Positions 1 through 10,615 of a stretch of 64,000 nt of DNA are shown here, piece after piece (within the stretch, counting starts at the first letter, position 1; every line of letters begins with the position of its first letter). The notes beneath the pieces are model-generated. The model did not search any database and was not told the DNA's origin. It was given only the letters and a program-made list of their open reading frames with translations. The position numbers and the translations under genes were made by a program. The DNA comes from Tenodera sinensis (Eukaryota; Arthropoda; Insecta; Mantodea; Mantidae), in the NCBI GenBank assembly GCA_030765045.1, contig CM060962.1, forward strand, positions 217,166,655-217,230,654, given 5' to 3'.

Positions 1-240
1 AAATTCAACATATATATTTCCTTTGTGATGAAAATATCGAAAACATATGATATGTTAATCAAAATCGTTTGAGCCATTTTTGAGAAAATCAAAATTTTTG
101 CAAATGTTTCCATGCAAACTGTAGTTGGCTATGGGAATTTTCTTGAAAGCGAGTTAATGTGTCACTGTCATCTAGTTCTGCCCTATGTTTAAAGTTTCAG
201 GTCTCTAGCTCATCGGGAAGTTAATTTAAAATCTTTTGCA
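1..240 (+). mobile_element. REP1 fragment (middle part)
   Basis: The text from the window edge onward matches the middle of REP1. It has the AATCAAAATCGTT and GAGCCATTTTTGAGAAAATC blocks, then a degenerate GGGAATTTTCTTGAAA block. It is truncated at the window edge and loses similarity after about 240. Neither the hairpin end nor the AC microsatellite is present. No coding potential. Confidence 0.7.
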
Positions 241-650
241 AAATTTGTATTGAACAAACAGACACATAAGAAAACGGGTTAATAAAAGCTCTTTAAAAAT
301 GAGCTAATTCGTTCTGAATGAGTAATTCTGAATAAAGTACAGCTTCAGAAATTGAAATAGCAGCTACGACAGTTGTTGCAACGCTTTCGCCATATAAACA
401 GAGAGTAAATAGGAAGTAGTATATATGTATGCCGCATGTGAAATGGTGCGAAGTTAAGAGAGTGAGTAATAAGGTGAATGAGAAAGTTTGTTTGCTTATT
501 TTGGGCTTTTATGACCATCTTACAAACCTTCGTCTCTGTAGCCATATTATTCTTCCTTCTTTTTTCTTTATCTGATTACACTCCCCTATGCATGACTTAC
601 ACCCCCTAGGGCTTACAAGTCTGTGCCTAGGGTGAGATGCCTGTCGGGGA
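241..650. other. No assignable gene
   Basis: AT-rich sequence. The 66-codon reverse frame at 345-545 shows no domain or composition signal and I treat it as chance. I see no repeat family here that recurs elsewhere in the window. Confidence 0.5.
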
Positions 651-654
651 ACAC

Positions 655-772
655 AGGAACCTATGGAAATCGATGATTGTAAAGGTGATAATGAAGCAAT
701 GGCTGGTGGTGGAAACCGGAGAACCCGTAGAAAATCCGCCCTGACGCCGCTTCGTCCACCGCGATATACTGC
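655..772 (-). mobile_element. SINE-A fragment, 3' part, degenerate
   Basis: The stretch GGAAACCGGAGAACCCG, then the GCCCTGACGCCGCTTCGTCCACC region, matches the body of the SINE at 47645-47886 (reverse) and 37288-37523 (forward). The tRNA-like head is missing, so this is a partial old copy. SINE-A belongs to the tRNA-derived class transcribed by RNA polymerase III and copied by LINE enzymes (known for the class). Confidence 0.65.
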
Positions 773-1369
773 GAAATGCTTTATCCGCGAAAAGGAACCT
801 TCAAAATATTAGCTCATAAACAAATTTAATTTCATTTGTTGAAACATGAATCAGTAATGAATTATCACACTCAGTGCGGCAATGAATGCCATTAGCATTG
901 TGATATTACATTGGATAAGCATTCATTATTAAATAGTGGCAGATATACATTTTAAAGTTTAGATTGGAAAAGGATGTAGAATGTTCTTGCATCCAGAGCG
1001 GCGTAACAGTTTTAAAGGGGTCACTTACCTATATCTAATAATTTAATTGGTTAAAAATTCCCGGGTCATTTGGAAATCAATACCACCTTCCTGCATCCCA
1101 AATTACTCGTTGCTCACCAGTCCTCTGTTGTTTCCAGGTTTAAATTGTTTAACTTGTGAACAGATAAAACACTTTGTAGTGCTTGTTTTACTGTTGTGTG
1201 CTGCTTATCGCCAATGCAGGCACTTTTACTACCTAGTATTTATTTTTAAGGCTGATAAGCATTTTACTTCTCTTTCTCTTTTCAATTTATAGTTTTTCCT
1301 GTTCTGGTAAATGATGGGTGCCGCAGGCTATCTTAGTTTTTGCCACAATGAGCAGATGTATGATAATAT
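773..1369. other. No assignable gene
   Basis: AT-rich DNA. The 81-codon frame at 1047-1292 has no recognisable domain. Nothing in it recurs clearly in the window. Confidence 0.45.
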
Positions 1370-1410
1370 AATTGAATCGGTCGGCGGAGAAAGGAACTAA
1401 GTCAATTTTT
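1370..1410 (+). repeat. Left TIR of DUF7869 element
   Basis: Begins AATTGAATCGGTCGGCGGAG and continues through AAGGAACTAAGTCA into a T run. It pairs with 4022-4062 in inverted orientation. A second inverted copy of the inner part lies at 1565-1599. Confidence 0.8.
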
Positions 1411-1984
1411 TTAGTTTTTCAGGAGAGACAAAAAACTGTTTAGCCGATAAACTTATTTTCAGAAATTTCTGTTCGATGTTTTATTGTATTCTTTATTGCA
1501 GTCCAGTAAATACATATAAATGCACTCACTTAATTCTTAGCAAATATTGCAAAAATTGATTTTGAAAAAAATTGACTTAGTTCCTTTCTCCACTCGATGA
1601 TAGGTTTACCACTGTTAAATGCGTTTATTTTCTTAAAAATGTAGTTTTTGTTACAATATTGATGTCCAGCATCTTGAATAACATAGATACAATCATAAAC
1701 AACACAATATGAAAAAGCACATTGACATTTGTAGTACATTTAAGAATTTTGGAGAAGTAATTTGCAAATTACGGTACCTGATTGATTCTACTGTACCTAA
1801 AGAATGTTTTATGAAATCACTGGCCACTGCAATAGATCTTCATACACATATACATATTTCACCAGCTTTTGTATGTCCTCCATTCTATTTTTCTGAATGG
1901 ACACTTTGAGTTGTGGATAAGCTGGCTCCAGGGCCATGTGAAAATTTGAACGCGTTTTCAGCAAACAGAATGTATGTGTCAGAC

Positions 1985-3565
1985 AACTATTGATAAACGG
2001 ACGTGTTCTTATTATTCCAGGCTTATTAGCCTCGTAAATAAATTCCTTATACTGGGAATTTGCAAATGATTCTTTCTTATTTCTTGGAAATCCTTACTTG
2101 CTGTTTCCATAGAAATCACATTCCTTTTGTAAAATTGTGGCCACCACTTGTCAAAATGCATAATGCTTTCTGTCTGTGCCATAGTCAGTTATTCCTGTAA
2201 TAGTAAGCTATCAGCTCCACATATTTAGGGCACTGATGACCTAGAAGTTGAGCGCCTTTAAACCCACAAATCAATCAATCAATCAATCAATCAATCCACA
2301 TATTCTTTGGGAGTTTAAAATCTATCACATTTTGATATTTTTCTTTTAAGCACACCAAACACTCGATCACATGGAAGAAATGAATGACCCCTCTCTGGAA
2401 ATCGATGAAAGATCTTATTTATTTTTCTCAGCTGTGTCAATGCTAGGCACATTCGGATTAGGGTGTGATTTTTGTATTGGCCCGAGGTTCCATCAGAGAA
2501 GTGTAGTTCTGTAATATTTTCTGCCAGAGTAGTCGTAATCGTATAAAAAGAAACATACTTCATTGGCCCCTTCTTTCCCTCACCTTCATGATACAGATAC
2601 ACGATACAATGCCTGGATTTGATATTATAAATGCTAAAACTGTTTACCCATAACTGTCTAAGGTAAAATATTTCTTGTACAGGGATGTTTGGTAAAGCGA
2701 AATTCTGCATAAAGTCAAATGCCAATCCAGCAACATGGTCGTCCCTTTTGCTCCACTTGCTTTATGGCAGTATAAAATCCCTTACTCCTAGGCTTGTGTA
2801 TATCAAGATCAATTTGCGCTGCCCTCTTGCTACTGCCAGTAATATGAGGGCTCTTTATTGTGGCTTCTAGTTCCTCACATTTGCTGCAAACATCAATTTG
2901 TGGGCGGCCTAAAGCATAATTAGCATTTTCCGAGAAGTACTTTCTGTAAAAATCATATTTAACATCAAACTCTGGATATTTCTGCCGGAAAAGATCATGC
3001 ATACTTTTGATATTCAAACGTGCGTCCAAGTATTTTATTTCTTTGCCAGCATAGTGGGTTGTCCTAAGGGGAAACGAATGGATATGATCATGTATTGCAC
3101 TCAACATATTTTCTGTAGTTTTGATGGTGCAGTCATTTTCACGCCGTTTATCCCTTGGAATTTGTCCTTTAATAAGAAGACTAGATATGCGAAACACCCG
3201 CTTCTGTGATAATGCATTAGGATTAAGAAAAGCTTGCTTGCAAACGCCCGTGCGTTTACCTTCTACAACAACAAAATAATCAAAAGAATGCTGTCGCTTG
3301 TTACAATACCTGCAGGCTCGTGTTGCTGTTTCTTTAACAACAATTAGCCCTTGTAGATGTATATCTTGAGCATTTTTATCTTCTATGTTAAGAAAATCTG
3401 ACAGAATTTTCAGGCGTTGCGTATCATTAATACGCATTCGACACCTGAAAACAGTATCAAATTACATTAGTATCAGTAATAAAGCTCTCTGTAAAATATA
3501 AAAGTAATGCATTGCACATTTCATGCTGCAATAGTTATTGTCTTATTTACTTACTTGCAATCTGT
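1985..3565 (-). pseudogene. DUF7869-family protein, candidate transposase, decayed
   Basis: Read on the reverse strand. Frame 3437-2715 has a cysteine-rich stretch (CRYCNKRQHSF), GRPQIDVCSKCEELE and basic patches. After a frameshift near 2720 the frame 2725-2315 holds HFSDGTSGQYKN and RGHSFLPCDRVFG, the marks of DUF7869. A stop sits at about 2318, the LINE tail 2226-2294 interrupts the gene, and the C-terminal WWPQFYKRNV block follows in another frame. A plausible 110-bp intron (3445-3554, donor GTAAGT, acceptor TTTTCAG) joins an upstream exon coding VGTDCK to CRMRIND. The aspartates in SDG and CDR are candidate catalytic residues (inference). Upstream exons reach at most about 3700, where a Lys/Arg-rich stretch precedes an A run. 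A domesticated host gene is unlikely because TIRs flank it. Confidence 0.75.
2216..2304 (+). mobile_element. 5'-truncated LINE 3' end with 10-bp target duplication
   Basis: The 69-bp insert 2226-2294 starts TAGGGCACTGATGACC, has a short stem-loop (GGGC...GCGCC), then TTTAAACCC and an (AATC)n tail. TCCACATATT occurs at both 2216-2225 and 2295-2304, a perfect 10-bp target site duplication. The same 3' design ends the LINE at 27030-27085. It landed inside the DUF7869 gene. Confidence 0.85.
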
Positions 3566-4021
3566 TCCGACACTTTTCCCAGGTACAGGATTGCCCTGGT
3601 AGTTCAACTAGGGTAGTCCATGAACTCTTGCATGTTTTATTTTTTTTTATTTTTTTTTTTTCCTTTTGTGCTGCTCCTCGTTTCTCTTTCTTTTTGGTGA
3701 CATGATTCCTTCACTACAACAAGCTTCTGACTATATAGCTGCAGTCTCAAATGCAGAGAAACAAGAATGATTACATAGACGTAATATGCCACCTATTGTC
3801 CAAGCACATACTTGATCCAACAGGGGCACCTCGCTTGCAGTTCACGTCAAAGAAATGAGGAGAAACGAATTAAGTCACTGACATAGTTCCTTTCTCCTCT
3901 TGATGAATGCACAGAGATTCATTTTTCTCCGCTAAGCAGTGGTTGGACATAGTTCCTTTCAACACAGGACGATGTATTTCAGTTGAATTAAAGTGAATGG
4001 GCGAAAAAATGAAAAAGTGAA

Positions 4022-4062
4022 AAAAGTGACTTAGTTCCTTTCTCCACCGACCGATTCAATTG
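4022..4062 (-). repeat. Right TIR of DUF7869 element
   Basis: GTGACTTAGTTCCTTTCTCC followed by ACCGACCGATTCAATT is the reverse complement of the left TIR. Related inverted motifs lie inside it at 3856-3897 and 3949-3962. Confidence 0.8.
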
Positions 4063-4828
4063 CTTTTATTCATCTTCGTAAATCAGAAGCAAGTATATTG
4101 GATTTGCATGTAAAAAGGAATTCTACCCGATAATCAGGTGGTTGAACTACCTTACCAATGCTCTCTGGAGGTGTCACTTCATAGTAGGCTATCCTCAATG
4201 TTGCAGTATGAACAATCTGGAATTGTAGTGGATCCCCCCTTTGCTTAGCGCGCGCCGTTTTCCAGATCCTCCCCTCATCCTTTCCTCCAATGGTCCGTCT
4301 AAGTGACTACGTGTATGTGCCACACTCCATTAGCTAAGGCCCTTCTCGTGTGCACCCTATCGCTGCCTCTAATACCTTAATACATTGCATAACATCCAAA
4401 AGTGTTTCTAATTTAGGGTACACAATTTTTACACTAATATAGACATTAAGATTACGGATAAACAACAAAATAGTAATAGAATTGCATTATTAAACCCTGT
4501 GTTAATATTTAAAAACAATTAAGTAATCTTAAATTCTCAGCATTGCGAAACATGTCCCGATTTTTGTTGCCAAAATGAAGTTGCTCTGTAACTCGCACAA
4601 GATAGCAAGTAAGTCTAGGCAGTCACCTTTATTTATCACGCCAGACACGAGAACACCATGCTTGCTGCTGATGTCACGTGCTTAGGTGGTTGATATAGCT
4701 AGTGCATTCCTTTTTGAGCAATGACCTTGATCCCAAAAGCAGTAACTGCAATCAATCCTGCTATCTCCTGCATTCAACGAACCTTGGCTCGAGTTACTTG
4801 ATATATACACAGTGTGAATCGTCTGTCT
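4063..4828. other. No assignable gene
   Basis: Mixed AT-rich sequence between the DUF7869 element and SINE-B. No frame with a recognisable domain and no repeat that I can match inside the window. Confidence 0.4.
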
Positions 4829-4837
4829 CTGAATACA

Positions 4838-5367
4838 CCGAGTGGGATGGCTCAGGCGGTAACGTCTATGGCCCGCATTCGGGAGGTCGCGGGTTCGATA
4901 GCTGACCACTGGTTTTTCAGGGATTTTTCCCGGACACTCAGCGAATGTTGGGATGGTTATTTACATTACACATTCCTAACCACTCCCTTTCGTTTCATTC
5001 CCTCTCTATACGGTCTTTGAAGGTTGTAAGTATCAGTAGGGTCACCGGTAGGATGCGCTGCGGTGGAGCTTGTGCTCTGGAAATACAGTGTTCGTCTGAG
5101 GGGAGGCGCTGCGGTTCGACTGTCCGCCCGACTGGAGGACTGTATCAGCTGAACCTGGCTGATGGCGCGTGCTCTATGGCCACCTGGAACTCCTACGGGC
5201 TGAAGAACTGCTTGCACCTGTTAGGGACTCCCGTAGTAATTCTGCCTGTGACGCATTCTGGTCACCTGTGGGATGCTCTCATATGATCCTTTGTCCCTGT
5301 ATCTGACGTATAATAAGCCATCGGTTGACGTGCTGGAATCCCCATCGTGACAGATAAGACAAGACCC
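4838..5367 (+). mobile_element. SINE-B, full copy with 9-bp target duplication
   Basis: tRNA-like head with box A GATGGCTCAGGCGGTAACG and box B GCGGGTTCGATAG, followed by a roughly 450-bp unique body and a GATAAGACAAGACC tail. CTGAATACA flanks it at 4829-4837 and 5368-5376, marking both borders. Related heads lie at 12345-12424 and 24160-24238 on the reverse strand. At 530 bp it is long for a SINE. The frames inside (up to 113 codons) are chance. SINEs of this class use RNA polymerase III and a LINE partner; the partner is not identified. Confidence 0.85.
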
Positions 5368-5376
5368 CTGAATACA

Positions 5377-6175
5377 GTTGACTATAAAGTATTTTCACAC
5401 GGATGAAAATATGTTTCTACATGCATTATAAAAAGATTAGTTAAGACACAGTATCATGGTGGAAGTGGCGATTTTTTTTTTTTTCAAATGTTTGAATTTT
5501 GTTTTATTTTCATGTCATCTAATAGCTCTGGGTCTCCAGTTTTCAAAAATGTGTGGCTTGCGTGCCAATTTTTTCCAGAAGGAATTTAATTTAACCATCT
5601 GTACCACCTACACACTCTGAGCAAAAATTGATTTGGCACTAAGCTCTAAATGATATTGGCAATTTGGAAGTTGAAATTTTGCGCCAAATTATTCTCATTT
5701 TCCCTAAGAATGTTAATAACGGTTTTAACAACAGAACTTTGAAAACTTGCCTTGCAAAAGAAATTGGATGGGAAAGGGAGGTTGACAGTTAAAATGGCAG
5801 ATAGGATGCAAATGCAAAATTATTTTGCAATAGCCCTGAGAAAGAACACTTGCAGCAGTGAAACAATATACAAGGTAATCTGGACTACATTGTATCATTT
5901 ATCTGCAAATAAAAACTACCATTTCATACACGATGTCCCAAAGATACGGAAAGTTGGTGGTCATTTCAACGAGCTAAGGCCAATGATGAACTTGAATCTT
6001 ATAAAAATTAATCTGGCCTTCACTTGGGAATAGCCACGGCTGTGAAATCTATTTATGAAAGATTCAATAACAAAGAAATGCCTTCGCAACGATCACCTGG
6101 GAACACCCAGAATAACAACGAGTTTCAATTGCACCATGTGGAAAATATGCCCAAAAGACACATATGTGGGGCTTT

Positions 6176-6177
<2 letters not shown>
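5377..6177. other. No assignable gene
   Basis: AT-rich; frames at 5752-6033 and 6024-6398 show no domain, and the latter reads through a T tract. Nothing else assignable. Confidence 0.4.

Positions 6178-6220
<43 letters not shown>
6178..6220 (+). repeat. Poly-T tract (43 bp)
   Basis: An uninterrupted T run. It may be the A tail of a reverse-strand retroposon, since a tRNA-like box lies to its right at 6290-6320. Confidence 0.85.
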
Positions 6221-6239
6221 CCTTGTGGTGAGGAAAAAG

Positions 6240-6410
6240 GCTACTTACGCTCTAACCGCAAGCAAGCATGCGAGTGTAAGACTCCTACCCTGGCTTCGAA
6301 CCCGGGCAGCCTACTCACAAAAAAACCCCACCGGAAGTCCTGAGGTGGAGACCTCAATGCTGCAGTACCGCATTAAGCACCTGCGCATTCAGTGGTGAAA
6401 GATGGAAGCT
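6240..6410 (-). mobile_element. Possible tRNA-derived SINE, reverse strand
   Basis: On the reverse strand GCCCGGGTTCGAAGCC (near 6290-6310) is a good box B. A weak box-A-like stretch lies about 70-80 bases upstream on that strand, and the T tract at 6178-6220 would be the A tail. The head does not match SINE-A or SINE-B closely. Family unassigned. Confidence 0.4.
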
Positions 6411-7319
6411 GCCTGCCTGTGGCAGTAACAGCGAGTATTACTGATGTGCCGGAGGGCAAACATGACATAAGCCCTGAGTGCCCCCGGTAGTAATTAATGG
6501 TGATGTGTTTGATAGTTGGTGATCTTTTGTGTGTCAGCCATTTGGCATCGTTAAGTGTTACATATAGTGTAGATGGGTGTGAGGGATGACTGAAATGTGG
6601 GGCTAGTTACCCTGAAACTAGGTATTATGGTCGCTGTGTGACACTTAAACTGTGGTAATAGACTGGAGCTGAAAATCCTCGACCAACTGGGAAATCAGGC
6701 ATTATCAACGTTGACACTGCGGAACAGTCTGCTGCAAGACTCCTGACAAAAGACAGAAGAGGAGGTATCTTCGAGGAAGAAAAAAGTTCGGTGAGGATCA
6801 TAAATTTCAGATTGAGGGTCCTCCATACATACCAAGAGGATGGTAGCTTAAAAATCAGGTTAGTTTGGCCATAAAGCATTGTAGAAATTTGTTTACAATA
6901 TTTCTTCAAATTAAAAATTTCAGCATTTTAACCTCTTTCATTTACAAAGTAGTATCCTTAAAATTAAACTACAGACCTCATTTACCCATCATTCTGAAGC
7001 TGATTGAACAGGAGATGATGTAAACGAACAACTATGGTCTTAACATAAATTGCAAACTGTTTAGTCATTTAATTGGTTAAAAGGGAATATTTTAATTTAA
7101 AAACTCATAACTTTTTTAAACAGACAGTTCACTTGACATATTTGAGGTTCACAGAATTGTAGACTTCAGAAAAACAAATTTGTGTGTTAAGGGCAGGAGG
7201 CATCAGTGAAATATGAGCAAAAAGGACGAAGAATCCCATTTTTCGTCTTTTGCTGTAAAATTATGTCTGCACTTTGAACTTTCTGAATCTACCGTCACTT
7301 ACGCTGCACCGCCATTTAA
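6411..7319. other. No assignable gene
   Basis: The 94-codon reverse frame 6625-6909 has no recognisable motif. The rest is AT-rich spacer. Confidence 0.4.
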
Positions 7320-7321
7320 GT

Positions 7322-7400
7322 GCCCGCGCCGTAGCCGAGTGGTTAGACCATTCGCTTCTCACCAAAGCGGCTCGGTTTCGATTCCATGCGTTAACCACAT
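7322..7400 (+). mobile_element. tRNA-like SINE head
   Basis: GCCGTAGCCGAGTGGTTAG is a strong box A and GGTTTCGATTCC, with one extra base, a box B. The head resembles that of SINE-A, but the SINE-A body does not follow. There is no convincing acceptor-stem pairing, so this is not called a tRNA gene. Confidence 0.5.
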
Positions 7401-8534
7401 GGTCGTGTTTTTCTGAATTTTGTACAAATTGCATGGACTTGAGCTATCATTGCGTTCAGTATGGATTGTGAGGCTACTCTCCATGTAAAGCAAAGGGTCA
7501 GAGCTAGTAAAGTAAGTCCAGTCAGCAAAATAATTGATAATATTAGGGATAAGCACAGGTTAAATCAGAGTGTACCAAGGACATTAAATACACTCAAAAA
7601 GAAAAAAATAAGAGTAGCAAAACTTAAAGCAAAACAAGTTAAACAGCCAGCCGAAGGGCATTCATATGGTCCAGGGGAATTCTAAAGCAGTAGGTATGTG
7701 TTGTAATACCCTTAAAACTTTAAAGTCATTCTACTTCGCTTTCTATTTTCTTTTTTTCACATTTTTTAATCTTCAAAATATTCCTTCTAGTGCAATTTTT
7801 AATATACGTCTTTGAAATTTAGTATACGTATGCTTAGGTAGTTGCTTTATAAAACTTTGGATTTTAAATGCTCTAGGTAGAGCAGTTTATTTTTTTATTG
7901 AATTTTGACTTTGAAAATTATTAATAATTTGAAGAAAAATGGCCATTGGTGTATTCAATAGTTTTTTTTTCTCCAAAACTGACATAGCTAAATAAAAACA
8001 CCAGGTTTTGTAGACATAATCAAAAGAAACATATAGCTACACATTACTTTATTTCTAACAATATTTTTATATTAAGAATTTTTTATACTACACTAAAAGT
8101 GCACAAAAAACCCAATAGATATTTTATCTTATATAGAAAAGTGAAATTTAATAGACCACTAGATGTGCTTTGGCGCACATGCATACAACTTTTCACATCG
8201 TTGTGATAAAAATTGTAGATTTTAGTAATTTTCACAGATGCCTTCCCTTAAAATACGAACTATGTATATTTTCATAGAATATAGGTTTAAAAATATATCA
8301 AATTTTCTATTTCAAATTTTTTTGCGGTTACTAAAAATGTCATCCTTACGTGTTGGTAGGGTATGCATTTTTTCATTACGCCAATAATTAACAAAATCTT
8401 TAAAAATCTTGGCAAAAAGAACATAGATTTGGTTCCCAAGTGAATGTGTACCCCCGCACTATGTGAGTGTTCCTTTGGATATGTTAGTTATCTTTGTGAT
8501 AATGTCTTCTTTAATTTCAAAATTAAAAGCAGAG
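7401..8534. other. No assignable gene
   Basis: Strongly AT-rich. The 74-codon frame 7461-7685 is lysine-rich at its end but lacks a domain. No repeats recognised. Confidence 0.4.
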
Positions 8535-8895
8535 AAAAGAGAGCCACTTCATAGTCAAACTTGTGAGGTGATCGCATAACATTTATGAATACAAATGAAG
8601 AAGGGGCCAGCCGCATGAAGATCGGTACTTTACTGAGATTTTCAAAGAAATCCAACAACTACAAGAAAGAGTGTCTACGGCTACTAACGTCTTGTACAGT
8701 TCTATACGCAGAATTTTTCAAGAAAAGTGAAATCAGAAGGAGGAAGTAGAATCTTTTGGAACGCCTAGAAAAAAAGCATAACGCTCTTACAAAAATAACA
8801 GAAATTGACAAAGGATGGGAAGAAGGTGGTCTTATTGGAGAAATAATTGAAATAATTATACAAAATTATGCAGAATACAAAGATATCTCAATGTG
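8535..8895 (+). pseudogene. ITm-type transposase fossil, N-terminal part
   Basis: With stops and frameshifts ignored, blocks read VSTATNVLYSSIRRIFQE (helix-turn-helix-like) and then ESFGTPRKKHNALTKITEID. The order of an HTH followed by a TPxKK linker is that of the transposase at 14837 (ATGVSRHTFFRLRKEYKKGP then TTPWKRRQ). The DDE part is absent. Too degraded for certainty. Confidence 0.45.
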
Positions 8896-9787
8896 ACAAA
8901 AGACAAAACCATTGTTTTATTTAGTGCAAGGTGTTATTTGGAACTGAAATCGTGACTAGAGCAATGTATTTAATTTGGTAATGACTGTGAATTCTCTGTA
9001 TGGAGACAAGTGAAATAGACGTTCCTGCGCGCGACTTCATCACAGTGAGATGTCATTGCTATTGAAGAAGGTAAGGGACTCGCATATAAGCAAGTTTCAG
9101 TGTTCGACGACTGCGCAGGAGGCCAGTGACTCGCATCCAAGCTTTGATCTTAATATTTCAGTGTTCAACAACGATTGCGAGAGCTATAGCAATTAGCGAG
9201 GTGAGAAAGCATGCTTTATGAAAGAATTATCCACAAATAGAAGCCTTTATTCAAAACTTCTTTGATTTGTATTTTAAAATGCTTCTTTCTAAGACTACAT
9301 GTATTGTCTGACATGATAAAGTGCCTTAAGATGGTAGAATTCCTGGGCGTAAATATAATTACAATTTGGATTCGGCTTATGAGATTTACTAATCAGTTTG
9401 GAAAGGAAATATGACTCTATGAACAAGATTCTTGGAGGGAAACAAGATTCCCTAAAGTACTTTCCCAAGGCATATTTTTAACGTTAATACAGCATTTCCT
9501 TAAAAAGAAACAACAATTTTGTTTATATTAATGCAACCACTCAATGGTTGTGTGTTGAAAAGTGAGGAAAAGTAATCACATGTAGCTCACAACATACCAA
9601 TTTTAAAATGAACGTTTGATCCAGAAAGATCTGGATATTAGGAGCCCTCTGTGGTCTTGGGGCTATTAGGGGGATAATATGACTGAAATAGTAAATCTGT
9701 GGAGAGAGTTATTTTAATTAAAAATATTTATTTCACTTCTTAGATAAAAAACGAACATTTTCGAATATGATACACTGTTACGTTTTA
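8896..9787. other. No assignable gene
   Basis: AT-rich. A short GC-richer patch at 9010-9200 shows a loosely repeated TTTCAGTGTTC-A-AC motif (near 9096 and 9158). No coding frame of note. Confidence 0.4.
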
Positions 9788-10615
9788 CTTTCTCTGCCGT
9801 CTACCAAAGAAAGTAGGAGGAAGTATTATATTCCACCCAAAAAATATATGTGGAAATTTCACCTCAAATACATGTTTTGTGGGCCCCTGAACAAAAGAAG
9901 CATTTTTAGAAAAAGACTTATGTGCCGGTCTGTGAGTGTGTTTCGAACAGCACAATTCCAAAATAAAATTTTCTATATACAATCCAACCTGGTATTTGAG
10001 TTCAGTATCTTCCAAGATTTGTAAGAAAATGCTCCCGTGCCAAACTATTCTTTATATGGAAAACGTTTAAAAATAGTTTATTCTTTCGAAAGTGGCTGCA
10101 ACGATTTTCATGAAAATTCCGTATATTTAGTACGGTTAAATGACAAAATGAATTTCTTGAATTTCCCGGAAATAGCCGGCAAAATCATCTTTATTTGAAA
10201 AGAATTTTGTATAATGGATAAACCGTAAGAGAAAAACCTAACCAGACTGCACTAAAATATAGGTCTGTATAAAACAAGTTTATTTGAAACAACTTTTTTT
10301 GTGGTAGGATGTTTTGAATTACAACATTTTGTCGTTTGAAGTTCTGCGCTATTTAGCTGTTTCTCGCGATGTCCTGTTAAAAATATAGACTTTTAAGGAC
10401 AGCGCATAGCGACCCACTTCTAAATATATGACTATTGGTTTGATTTTCCGTATCCTCTGCACCTACAGCGAAATGTATGATGAAGAAACTCTACTAAGGT
10501 TTATCACAATTAAAGTGAAAACATAGAAAAATAAGCCTTTATAAAAATAGTCTGTCGAAGATGTATAAAATAAACGACAGTAATAGAGAAAGTCATGTGA
10601 GAGTAACAGATTAAG
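9788..10615 (-). mobile_element. REP1 copy, near full length
   Basis: On the reverse strand it runs from the 5' tip (CTCTCACATGACTTTCTCTA near 10583-10615) to the hairpin end at 9788-9825. Middle landmarks such as AAACCGTAAGAG (10223) are present. The AC tract is not expanded, only GTGAGTGTG near 9930. Overlapping frames on both strands at 9767-10024 are not genes. Confidence 0.75.

Larger units (their letters stand above)
1370..4062 (-). mobile_element. DNA transposon with 41-bp TIRs carrying a DUF7869-type gene
   Basis: Two near-identical inverted repeats (1370-1410 and 4022-4062, two mismatches by eye) bracket a reverse-strand decayed gene of the DUF7869 family. The core motif GGAGAAAGGAACTAAGTCA recurs just inside both ends, as subterminal transposase-binding sites often do. 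No long target duplication is visible; AATT at both borders is palindromic and could be a 4-bp duplication. The whole looks like a cut-and-paste element (inference). The coding region is dead, but the TIRs are well kept, so the copy may have been mobilised in trans. Confidence 0.7.

Noticed and set aside
9767..10024. Overlapping 85- and 76-codon frames on both strands
   Set aside because: Both lie in a REP1 copy, and other REP1 copies do not keep the frames open.
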